Assembly: GCF_018967645.1 (NCBI RefSeq)
Contig: NZ_JAHLZF010000018.1
Span: forward strand, 1 to 57,409
Direction: 5' to 3'
Source: Allobacillus halotolerans
GTDB taxonomy: Bacteria > Bacillota > Bacilli > Bacillales > Alkalibacillaceae
DNA length: 57,409 nucleotides
In this document: positions 25,144-32,917 of the stretch, in pieces
Layout of the letters: every line of letters starts with the position of its first letter
Numbering within the stretch: the stretch's first letter is position 1
Notes under the pieces: model-generated
The model's input: the letters and a program-made list of their open reading frames with translations, nothing else
Databases searched by the model: none
Told to the model about the DNA's origin: nothing
Translations under genes and position numbers: made by a program

Positions 25144-25706
25144 TCTTCTTGTTCCTCTTCCCCATTCACGAGTTCACCAGTTCCATAGATGATGACGCCA
25201 GCCTGGAAGCTAATTTCTTCAGCGTCCTGCTCTTGGTAAGTCAATCGGCTTACTTGAATGATTCGTTCTTCGGATTCCAATTGTTGAATGAATCGTTCAA
25301 TGGCACGTATCGAATTGGCTTGTCCATTCAGTGTCACGGTCTGCTGGATGATTTCTTGATCTTCGAATACGGCTGCTGGTTCTTCAAAAAGGTACTCTTC
25401 AATTGAAAGACGCTCCCCGTTTGCTGCGCGTTCGACCGTTTGTACAAATCCTTTTTCATTCAATCCCTCTGGCAATTGAACGAGTAAATCATCAATCGTA
25501 ATTGCTTCCATATCTTCTTGCTTATTCTTTGCTTGCTTAAGCGCTTCTTCTCGCTGTTCTTCAATCTTCAGTTTTTCATTCGCACGGTTTAATTCGTCCG
25601 CTTGACTACTATAATAAAAAAAGTAAAATGCCGTCCCACCTACAATGAGTAGGGCCATCCAAATGAGGATGATTTTGATTTGACTTGGCTGAAGCTTTAT
25701 TTTCAT
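25137..25706 (-). CDS. PilO-like pilus assembly protein
   Basis: The 189 aa protein has one N-terminal membrane helix (about 10-29), a coiled-coil segment rich in Glu and Lys (30-66), and a small ferredoxin-like domain, the layout of PilO. Sequence similarity to Gram-negative PilO is low; the call rests on layout and on the position after PilM and PilN. In type IV pili PilM-PilN-PilO form the inner-membrane alignment complex linking the assembly ATPase to the pilus. Start overlaps pilN by 4 bp. Confidence 0.7.
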   Translation of the reverse strand: MKIKLQPSQIKIILIWMALLIVGGTAFYFFYYSSQADELNRANEKLKIEEQREEALKQAKNKQEDMEAITIDDLLVQLPEGLNEKGFVQTVERAANGERLSIEEYLFEEPAAVFEDQEIIQQTVTLNGQANSIRAIERFIQQLESEERIIQVSRLTYQEQDAEEISFQAGVIIYGTGELVNGEEEQEES

Positions 25707-26236
25707 GACGATTCACCTGCTTCAATTTGCATCGTATAAGTTGCGGAGTAATAATCTTCTTCTGGAATTGCCAAAATTGAGTGTAGTAACACATCATTCA
25801 CGCCTTGAACCGCTCTCAATTGATTCAAGTATTGTGTCGCTTGGTGGCTCGTACGTACGTTTATTGAGACTTCAATAGAGTTATCAATATACGTAAACTG
25901 TTCAATCGCTGCTGAACTTGGCAATTGATTGGAAATTTCCTGAATGGATGAGCTAACCTCCGGATGTAACGGCAAAACTTGATCGATATAGTTTTTCCGT
26001 TGCTGAAGTTCGCTATCATTCACCGGGCCTTCCACTTGTTCCATCAAAGCTTGGTTCAATTGCTCCTGTTGCTGAATACGGTTTTCGACTGAGCTTATTT
26101 CACTACCTTGTTGCCAGGCGAGTAAAAAACAGATGGCAACCGCTAATACAGTCGTTATCGTCAATAACGCACCAACGAGAAAAGATCCTTGATTTTTCGG
26201 TTCTCTTTTACGTAATAGATTAATTTCGGCTGCCAT
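25703..26236 (-). CDS. PilN-like pilus assembly protein
   Basis: The 177 aa protein opens MAAEINLLRKREPKN, the short cytosolic PilN tail whose INLL motif binds PilM, followed by one membrane helix (about 20-41), a coiled coil and a small periplasmic-type fold (the Fimbrial assembly PilN domain). It is directly adjacent to pilM (gap 0) and overlaps pilO. Confidence 0.82.
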   Translation of the reverse strand: MAAEINLLRKREPKNQGSFLVGALLTITTVLAVAICFLLAWQQGSEISSVENRIQQQEQLNQALMEQVEGPVNDSELQQRKNYIDQVLPLHPEVSSSIQEISNQLPSSAAIEQFTYIDNSIEVSINVRTSHQATQYLNQLRAVQGVNDVLLHSILAIPEEDYYSATYTMQIEAGESS

Positions 26237-27211
26237 CTATATCCCTGCTCTCATTGCTAGCCCTAGTGCCTGATGAAAACGCTGTTCGACCTTCAAACCC
26301 TTTGGTCCGGAAAAATGGTCTACATCCAATTCAATCACCGGGATTTCATAAAGCTCTTCCAATTGGCTATGAATCTCACTTAAAAATGGTGTGTCACCAA
26401 CCAATGCCATTTTCGTAAATTGCTTTTTACCATCATTCATAGAATAACGGTAGAATCGTTGAATTCGTTCAATCTCCGTGTTGATTTCACTGAATTGCTC
26501 CATTACCTCTTGGCGGCTAAAATCCTCTTTATGCAATGTTGGTCCATAGCTTTGTGGATCCGTCGTGTCATCGAATAACGAAAACTGTTGGATAAAAATT
26601 GGATTGCCATCTTCTATTGCGGTGAAAACGACATTTTCTACATGGTATTGGATTAACAATAACTCATCCGACGATTCAAGAAGTTGCTGTTCCTCGAAAA
26701 GACGATAATAATTCAACGGTGAAATATCGATCGAAACAAGCTTTAAACCTACCTCTTGAAAGCAAGTGGAATAGTCATGGACAAGTTCTTCATCTGTTGA
26801 AATCATGACAATTTCCTTTTCATCCGTGGTGTCTTCTTCATTGTTTGTCCCTAAAGAAAGAATTTCAATCACCGGTTGGTCAAACGGCAAATGAATCGAC
26901 TCACCTAACGCAAAGGTTACGTATTGCTGAATTTCATCCTCAGCAACCGTCGAAGGAATGGACTGTTTTCGAATAATAACCGCTGCATCAGGCATCGTCA
27001 TTCTGATCTGTTTACGTTTCAAGCGCCATTTTTTGGACAGCATGCGAATAATCTTTAAAAACTCATCTCGGTCTTCAATCATTCCATTCGAAATAATTCC
27101 ACGCGAAATATAATGCTCGCCGAATTTCACGATCTTTCTTGTTTCTGCATTCCATTCAACGAATCGAATGACATAGTCTTTAATTTCCAAGTTGATGAAT
27201 AGATTGTTTTT
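26237..27211 (-). CDS. PilM-like actin-fold pilus assembly ATPase
   Basis: The 324 aa protein has the PilM/FtsA-like fold: NLFINLEIKDYVIRFVE near the start as the phosphate-1 strand, KWRLKRKQIRMTMPDAAVIIRKQ, and a second nucleotide segment with KMALVGDTPFL. Phosphate-binding Gly and Asp residues are less conserved than in Gram-negative PilM, as is common in Bacillota. It binds the N-terminus of PilN in the cytoplasm. The ATG at 27211 has AAAGGTGA upstream and lies 14 bp after pilD. Confidence 0.78.
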   Translation of the reverse strand, partial: KNNLFINLEIKDYVIRFVEWNAETRKIVKFGEHYISRGIISNGMIEDRDEFLKIIRMLSKKWRLKRKQIRMTMPDAAVIIRKQSIPSTVAEDEIQQYVTFALGESIHLPFDQPVIEILSLGTNNEEDTTDEKEIVMISTDEELVHDYSTCFQEVGLKLVSIDISPLNYYRLFEEQQLLESSDELLLIQYHVENVVFTAIEDGNPIFIQQFSLFDDTTDPQSYGPTLHKEDFSRQEVMEQFSEINTEIERIQRFYRYSMNDGKKQFTKMALVGDTPFLSEIHSQLEELYEIPVIELDVDHFSGPKGLKVEQRFHQALGLAMRAGI

Positions 27212-27225
27212 CATGTTTTCACCTT

Positions 27226-27984
27226 TTAGTAGAAGAATGTTGTAACATACCACTCAATCATCGAATCGCCATAAAAATAGGCCAATAAGGCACCGAGTGC
27301 AATAAACGGACCAAACGCAAAAGGTATTCCTCGCTTGATCTTCCCAAGTGGCATTAATATCAAGCCAACGATCGTACCGAGAAATGCGGCCAATAGTAAA
27401 GATAGAATCGTATTTTGCAAACCGAGCGCGAGACCAAGGACCGCATATAATTTAATGTCGCCACCACCCATGCCTCCACGACTGATGACTGCCAGAATCA
27501 GTAATAATAAGAACCCTACCACTGCACCAAGGTAGGCATCATACCAAGGATCCGTTGGAATGAATATGCGTAATGTCCCGATTAATATAAAGAAAAAAAT
27601 GAGTACCCGATCGGGAATTAATTGTGTATGTAGATCAGAAATCGAAATAATGATCAATAAACTGATTAAACTCCAAGCGTTTAATAGATTCCAATCAAAT
27701 CCTATCTGATAAAAGGCAAATACGAATAATGCTGCTGTCAACGCTTCAAAAAATGGGTAGATCGGTGAGATTTTCGACCGACAGTTTCGGCACTTTCCAC
27801 CAAGTGCGATATACGAAAAAACTGGGATGAGTTCAAGTGGTGTTAAACGGTGTTGGCAGTTTGGACAATGGGATGGCGGGTGGACGATTGACTCTCCATT
27901 TGGAACGCGTAAACCTACCACATTATAAAAAGAGCCCAAGATTAACCCAAGGACCGCTATGTAAAGATAAATTCCTATGATCAA
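27226..27984 (-). CDS. Type IV prepilin peptidase (PilD/ComC family)
   Basis: The 252 aa membrane aspartyl protease has about seven helices. Conserved: the N-terminal domain with two zinc knuckles CPNC and CRNC (40-68), the first catalytic Asp in ISISDLHTQLIPD, and the second in GGMGGGDIKLY. It cleaves class III signal peptides after Gly and methylates the new N-terminus. It sits inside the pilus operon. The probable start is a TTG with a weak ribosome site. Confidence 0.92.
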   Translation of the reverse strand: MIIGIYLYIAVLGLILGSFYNVVGLRVPNGESIVHPPSHCPNCQHRLTPLELIPVFSYIALGGKCRNCRSKISPIYPFFEALTAALFVFAFYQIGFDWNLLNAWSLISLLIIISISDLHTQLIPDRVLIFFFILIGTLRIFIPTDPWYDAYLGAVVGFLLLLILAVISRGGMGGGDIKLYAVLGLALGLQNTILSLLLAAFLGTIVGLILMPLGKIKRGIPFAFGPFIALGALLAYFYGDSMIEWYVTTFFY

Positions 27985-28062
27985 AAGCCATCATTCCTGA
28001 CTAGGTTAATAGGAAGCGCGGCGTAATGCCGCGCTTTTAATCAAATCCTATCTGCGTTTATC

Positions 28063-28539
28063 TTAATTTCCATCGCCTGTAGAAGTACCATCAACAGTTG
28101 TACTATCAGATTCATTTATATCATTAATAGTAGCTTTTTCAAAAGTAACTGTCACACCATCAATCTCACCAGTTCCAGTTATAGTAATCTCATCATCGCT
28201 ATTTACGCCAAAGGTTGGAAAAGCAGTGTTAGTTGTATTGTCTGAGGCTACCCACTCAAATCCATCCCGATCCTTAACATATTCACCTTCAATCTCACTA
28301 TGAGCCAAATCAGATATTGCATCATCAGACAGATCGTTAGTTACTGAATACAATTCAACTGCATTAATCGTGTTAATCGCTGTAGACTTAATACTACTCT
28401 CCTTCGAATCATCAATCACCCCTGCAATTGCCGGAACAGCAATCAATGCAATAATCCCCAAAATAACGAGTACTGCTAACAACTCAACAAGTGTGACCCC
28501 TTTTGAATTGCTGACGCGCTTTCTTAAAATAGCTTGCAT
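28063..28539 (-). CDS. Major type IV pilin
   Basis: The 158 aa protein has a class III signal: basic leader MQAILRKRVSNSKG, cut before VTLVELLAVLVILGIIALI, with Glu5 of the mature chain conserved. After the long hydrophobic helix comes a small acidic, Ser/Thr/Asp-rich globular domain with no Cys. It is encoded between pilC and pilD, the best place for the main pilin. GGGAGAGG lies 5-6 nt before the ATG at 28539. It is followed by a short space with a GC-rich hairpin (28015-28035), which may give extra pilin mRNA. Confidence 0.88.
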   Translation of the reverse strand: MQAILRKRVSNSKGVTLVELLAVLVILGIIALIAVPAIAGVIDDSKESSIKSTAINTINAVELYSVTNDLSDDAISDLAHSEIEGEYVKDRDGFEWVASDNTTNTAFPTFGVNSDDEITITGTGEIDGVTVTFEKATINDINESDSTTVDGTSTGDGN

Positions 28540-28625
28540 GAAATCCTCTCCCTTAAATAATTTAATTATATTCAAACATCGATAAGGTTATAGCGCGGTA
28601 GTTATCGATGTGATGAAAAACTTGG

Positions 28626-29834
28626 TTAATTAATTTGATTAAACAGCTCAAACATTGGCATGATGATCGATAAGATGATCGTACCAACGACTACGGATAA
28701 AGTGATGATCAGCAATGGTTCCAATAATGATTTCAGCTGATCGTTAGCTGTTTCCAAATCTTCTTCGTAAAAGCTTGCAACTTGTTTTAACATGTCTGGC
28801 AGTGAGCCGGTTCGTTCGCCGACGGCAATCATTTCAGTGAACATATATGGGAATGCCCAGTGCTGCTTCAGTGGTTCTGCGAAAGACCCACCTTGGATAA
28901 GCGAATGTCTTGTCCGCACAAGGGCTTGCTTGAAAATGCGATTGCTCGTCGTGTTTTCAGTCAGCTCCATTGCCTGGATAATCGGAACCGAATTTCCTAG
29001 CAGAGAGCTCATCGACCGGGCAATCGATGCTAAGTTTGATTTAACTAATATACTGCCAATGACAGGTAGTTTTAATAAAAATCGTTCCATCTTTATCCCA
29101 GTATTTTCTTGATGAAATAAGTAATAAATTAATGAAATAATACCAATTATTAGAATTAATAGCAACCACCAAAAGTTGCCGACAAAGTCACTTGCTCCGA
29201 GTACAAATTTTGTTACACTCGGCAGCTCCGCTTCGTACGAATTAAACATCGCGACGAATTGTGGAACGACATAGATTAATAGAAATACAACAACGGCAAT
29301 GGCGACGACTAGCACGGTAACTGGATAAGCAAAAGTTGATTTCATCCTCTGACTCGTCTGGTGCTGTTTATGATAGTAATCCGCTAATGCATTCAGTGTC
29401 GGTTCGAGTGATCCGCTCTCTTCTCCGCTATGAATCATATTCCGAAAGAATTCCGAGAAGATCTTTGGGTGATTTGCCATTGCTTGTGTCAATGACTTTC
29501 CTTGACGGAGATCAATTTCGATATAATACAGCGCTTTGTGAAAATATTTATTTTTCGTTTGTTCTCTTAATAGGTAAATTGCTTCAACAATGGTCAGTCC
29601 CGCTTTCAGTAAAGCTTGGAATTGCCTCAGAAAAACGACGAATTCACGCGGTTTAACGATTTTACCAAAATGAAGATCCTTGTTCCAGATTGTTTCTTTT
29701 ATTTCATTAATGGCTTCAATTTTATAGCCTTGATCTCTTAGCATCTTTCTTGCTTGCTCTTTGTTATAGGCTTCAAGTTTCCCTTTTTCAACTTTTCCTT
29801 CGATATCAAATACGGTATAGCGGAACGATGCCAT
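28626..29834 (-). CDS. Type IV pilus platform protein PilC
   Basis: The 402 aa protein has two copies of the T2SS/T4P F domain (about 65-190 and 270-395), each ending in membrane helices, with FLRQFQALLKAGLTIVEAI and MSSLLGNSVPIIQAMELTE as the repeated signatures. It is the inner-membrane platform turned by the ATPase. Starts 15 bp after pilB. Confidence 0.93.
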   Translation of the reverse strand: MASFRYTVFDIEGKVEKGKLEAYNKEQARKMLRDQGYKIEAINEIKETIWNKDLHFGKIVKPREFVVFLRQFQALLKAGLTIVEAIYLLREQTKNKYFHKALYYIEIDLRQGKSLTQAMANHPKIFSEFFRNMIHSGEESGSLEPTLNALADYYHKQHQTSQRMKSTFAYPVTVLVVAIAVVVFLLIYVVPQFVAMFNSYEAELPSVTKFVLGASDFVGNFWWLLLILIIGIISLIYYLFHQENTGIKMERFLLKLPVIGSILVKSNLASIARSMSSLLGNSVPIIQAMELTENTTSNRIFKQALVRTRHSLIQGGSFAEPLKQHWAFPYMFTEMIAVGERTGSLPDMLKQVASFYEEDLETANDQLKSLLEPLLIITLSVVVGTIILSIIMPMFELFNQIN

Positions 29835-29849
29835 GATCGATGCCCCCAA

Positions 29850-31508
29850 TTATTCTTGAGCGACTCGGAAGACTTCTTCGGTCGTCGTAAGTCCTTGTTT
29901 TACTTTGTGTAATCCATCCTCGAACAAATAGGTAAACCCTTTCTGTCTCGCTAATTGTTCAATATGAACGGATGTTTTTTCATTTAATATCGCTTCCCGG
30001 ATCTCATCATCAATGTATAACACTTCATGGATCGCTGTTCTGCCACGATAGCCTGTCTGATTACATGACGGACAGCCGGCACCCCGTTTGATTGCCTCTA
30101 TCTCTATATTATACTTACTAAAAATAGCTTTTTCCCGAATTGATGGTTCAACAACCCGTACGCATTCACGACAAACCGTCCTCACTAAACGCTGTGCAAC
30201 AACACCATTGATGGAGGATCCAATCAAAAATTGCTCGACACCGATGTTTTTCAATCGGTCGATCGCTCCAATCGAATCATTTGTATGAAGCGTACTAAGG
30301 ACTAAGTGTCCTGTAATTGACGCTCGAACTGCCATGTTTGCCGTTTCTTGGTCACGAATTTCACCGAGCATGATAATATCCGGATCTTGTCGGAGGATCG
30401 CCCGCAAACCATTCGCAAACGTTAGATCAACTTTCGGATTGACTTGAATTTGATTAATGCCATCCAATTGGTACTCTACCGGGTCCTCGACAGTGATGAT
30501 GTTGATCGATTCATCGTTTAACCGAGTTAGTGCGGCATACATGGTTGATGTTTTTCCAGAGCCGGTTGGTCCAGTCAATAGCACAATGCCAAAAGGTTCT
30601 TCAATCATCTTGATGAACTTCTCATAATTTTTTTCAGAGAAGCCGAGTTCTTCCAAGTTGTTTGAAGTAGCTGCGGTATCAAGCACCCGGATAACGACTT
30701 TTTCACCAAAAATGGTTGGTAAAGTACTGACTCGAAAGTCGACCTTTCTTCCTTCAATCTTCATTTTGATCCGTCCGTCTTGCGGGATCTTTTGTTCCGT
30801 GATGTCAAGCCCGGCCAAAATTTTCACTCGGGTGATCATCGACGCTTGTACACCTTTAGAAAATGTTTGCTCTGTCCTTAACGCTCCATCAATACGAAGC
30901 CGGACGAACACTTTCATTTCTTGGGGATCAATATGAATATCACTCGCCTTTTGGACAACGGCTTGCTGGAAAAGCTGGTTTAAAATTTTTACGATTGGCG
31001 AACTGGCTTCTTCCATCGTTAAATCATGAACCGCTTCTTCTCGAAATTGCTCTTCCAGTTCTTCGGTAAAATCTTCTTGTTCATAAAGTGTTAAAATCGC
31101 TTGTCGTATTTCATCTTTGACGACAATTACAGGCTCGACTTCAAATCCAGTCATTAACCGGACATCGTTGAGTGTAAAATAATCCAATGGATCGGAAATG
31201 GCCAGAAAGAGTTTGTTTTTTTCACGCTTTAATGGAACAATATTTTTTTCCTGGACATACTCTTTTGGAATCAACTTCAATAATGTCTGATCGAAAGGAT
31301 AATTGTGTAAACGAATATGCGGATAACCCAGCTGCTCTTCCAGCAATTCAGCAACTTGAACATCTGTGATTAAGTTTTGCTCAGTCAAATAGTCTCCGAG
31401 TTTTTGACTGGAGTCTTTCTTTTCAAGCGCTTCATTCAATTGTTCTTCGGAAATCAACCCAGCTTGAACAAGTAATTCCCCGAGTCGAAGCTTCGTTTTC
31501 TTGACCAC
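29850..31508 (-). CDS. Type IV pilus extension ATPase PilB
   Basis: The 552 aa hexameric secretion ATPase has an N-terminal MshEN domain (GELLVQAGLISEEQLNEALE), Walker A LTGPTGSGKTSTMYAAL, Walker B-type motifs DPDIIMLGEIRDQETA and the His box TGHLVLSTLHTNDS, and a C-terminal tetracysteine zinc site (CRECV ... CPSCNQTGYRGR). MshEN domains of this type often bind cyclic di-GMP. It starts with GTG after AAGGGGA. No retraction ATPase PilT is in the window. Confidence 0.94.
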   Translation of the reverse strand: MVKKTKLRLGELLVQAGLISEEQLNEALEKKDSSQKLGDYLTEQNLITDVQVAELLEEQLGYPHIRLHNYPFDQTLLKLIPKEYVQEKNIVPLKREKNKLFLAISDPLDYFTLNDVRLMTGFEVEPVIVVKDEIRQAILTLYEQEDFTEELEEQFREEAVHDLTMEEASSPIVKILNQLFQQAVVQKASDIHIDPQEMKVFVRLRIDGALRTEQTFSKGVQASMITRVKILAGLDITEQKIPQDGRIKMKIEGRKVDFRVSTLPTIFGEKVVIRVLDTAATSNNLEELGFSEKNYEKFIKMIEEPFGIVLLTGPTGSGKTSTMYAALTRLNDESINIITVEDPVEYQLDGINQIQVNPKVDLTFANGLRAILRQDPDIIMLGEIRDQETANMAVRASITGHLVLSTLHTNDSIGAIDRLKNIGVEQFLIGSSINGVVAQRLVRTVCRECVRVVEPSIREKAIFSKYNIEIEAIKRGAGCPSCNQTGYRGRTAIHEVLYIDDEIREAILNEKTSVHIEQLARQKGFTYLFEDGLHKVKQGLTTTEEVFRVAQE

Positions 31509-31936
31509 TTGTCATTCCCCTTAAATTGTCATCTTTTATGTGACTTTTAGAGCTATATCTAGTAGTTTTATATTATATTACACTTTATAATTACATTATA
31601 CTAAAGTACTATGTTTAAATCGAGGTTATTCAATAAATAAATATATTTTCCTTGACTATAATCGACGTTTCACGCTTATTGAGATGTGTAGGGCAATCAT
31701 GATTTTCCCCATCGTATTGCTGGGTCTTTTTCCTACCCCCCGCAAATGCTAAGCAGGCGTTTCACAAGCGAGGGTAAATTTTGTGGTAAAAAAACCTGCA
31801 AACAAACATTTCATTTCATCGTGCTTATCTTGAGTAATAAGAGAAGTGGGGTTACTATGGAGACTCTAGTATTCTTGCTAGTGGAACTGTGGGAAGATTC
31901 CACGCTCGAAATCTCAAAATCGAGGTTCATCCTGGT
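31509..31936. other. Long intergenic region between pilB and the minor pilin pair
   Basis: These 428 bp have no convincing gene. The left third is AT-rich promoter DNA for pilB. The rest has several structured GC-rich segments: AAATGC/GCGTTT around 31752-31770, CTTAT/ATAAG around 31826-31842, and GTGG/CCAC and CTCGA/TCGAG hairpins at 31886-31925. Text such as GTGGGGTTACTATGG resembles the end of a cyclic di-GMP-I riboswitch, but the full core is not present. Confidence 0.4.
31628..31652 (-). promoter_or_regulatory. Sigma-H-type promoter upstream of pilB
   Basis: Minus-strand AGGAAAA (complement of 31646-31652), exactly 14 nt, then GAAT (complement of 31628-31631). This equals the spacing and consensus of sigma-H promoters such as spoVG. 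It would leave a 5' leader of about 110 nt before the pilB GTG. Confidence 0.45.
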
Positions 31937-32458
31937 TTACGAGGCTTCATCCTCAATAGCAACTTGGATGGTTTTCATTTCTTCCACTAGGTGATTGGAA
32001 CGATAATCTCCATTGATGGTTGGCGCAACGGCATAGTTGACAACAATGTTTTGACCGTTCGCTATCTTGATGTCTGATATGGAGATCCGGTAGCGGATTT
32101 GGTCAGTCATTGAAATTTCAACACCATCAATCAAACCGTTTTTCCTGAATTCATTTTCCAGTGAGTTTTTGAATTGGCGAACGATCACATGATGATTTGG
32201 TGCGCTGTCTAAATTTCCTAACCAAGTTTCAATTTCGCCTGAAGCGACTTCTTCACTTTGTATAATCGCATTTTCCATATATGTAAGACCCATGTCTTCC
32301 AACTTCGAACGCTGTACACTTTCTTCGGTTCGTTGATATTGTTCGATACTGCCTAAAATATTTGAAATAATTGGTGGGGTGATGATTCCGATGACGGTGA
32401 TGATCAACAGTACGATAACTAATGCTGCACCGTTTTCGTTTTTATGAAATTGACTCAT
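31937..32458 (-). CDS. Minor pilin or PilX-like protein
   Basis: The 173 aa protein has a short basic-polar N-terminus (MSQFHKNENG), then AALVIVLLIITVIGIITPPI, a pilin-like membrane helix without the Glu5 of classical pilins. That fits PilX/GspK-type pseudopilins, which start with ALVIVL or similar. The rest is mixed alpha/beta. Its ATG overlaps the stop of the preceding minor pilin (ATGA). Confidence 0.75.
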   Translation of the reverse strand: MSQFHKNENGAALVIVLLIITVIGIITPPIISNILGSIEQYQRTEESVQRSKLEDMGLTYMENAIIQSEEVASGEIETWLGNLDSAPNHHVIVRQFKNSLENEFRKNGLIDGVEISMTDQIRYRISISDIKIANGQNIVVNYAVAPTINGDYRSNHLVEEMKTIQVAIEDEAS

Positions 32459-32871
32459 TGATTCCCCTCCAGTTCTATATACCCATATAATTGGGCTGAT
32501 AAACGACTTGATTCAGAAGGTGGTTTTTCTGCATAAATCTTGATGAGGATACGTGTAAGTCCGTACTCAATTTCTGTTGGGTCATGATCTGATTGGGGAA
32601 CCATCTCGATTATAGGATAATAATTTTGCTGATTTTCTTCAATGGGTCCCCATTCTTCATCAATCAATTGGGGATCAGCTTTTACTTCCGTCAAAACACG
32701 CTCAGCAACATTGATCGCTGTCAGTTCGTCTTCCGCCTTCTGAGACATTAAAATAGATTGTGGAAAAAAACTCATGAAACCGATCAAGACGATACTCAGA
32801 ATTGTGATTGCACCGAGAATTTCTATTAAAGTCATTCCTTGGTCATTATACATAAAGTTTAGACGTTTCAT
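32455..32871 (-). CDS. Minor type IV prepilin (PilV/GspI-like)
   Basis: The 138 aa protein has a class III signal MKRLNFMYNDQG cut before MTLIEILGAITILSIVLIG, with Glu5 present. The downstream INVAERVLTEVK helix is typical of PilV or GspI. It forms a two-gene unit with the PilX-like gene and is divergent, across 46 bp, from the large pilin at 32918. It probably primes pilus assembly at the tip. AGAGGTG precedes the ATG. Confidence 0.82.
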   Translation of the reverse strand: MKRLNFMYNDQGMTLIEILGAITILSIVLIGFMSFFPQSILMSQKAEDELTAINVAERVLTEVKADPQLIDEEWGPIEENQQNYYPIIEMVPQSDHDPTEIEYGLTRILIKIYAEKPPSESSRLSAQLYGYIELEGNQ

Positions 32872-32917
32872 TCGTGCACCTCTTTTAATACTAGCTTAAT
32901 AGAAAATGGGTGATGAT

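Noticed and set aside
31680-31870. Definite cyclic di-GMP-I riboswitch
   Set aside because: The conserved core GCACAGGGCAAACC and GACGCAAAGCC is not intact and the spacing is too wide, so it is kept only as a weak finding.
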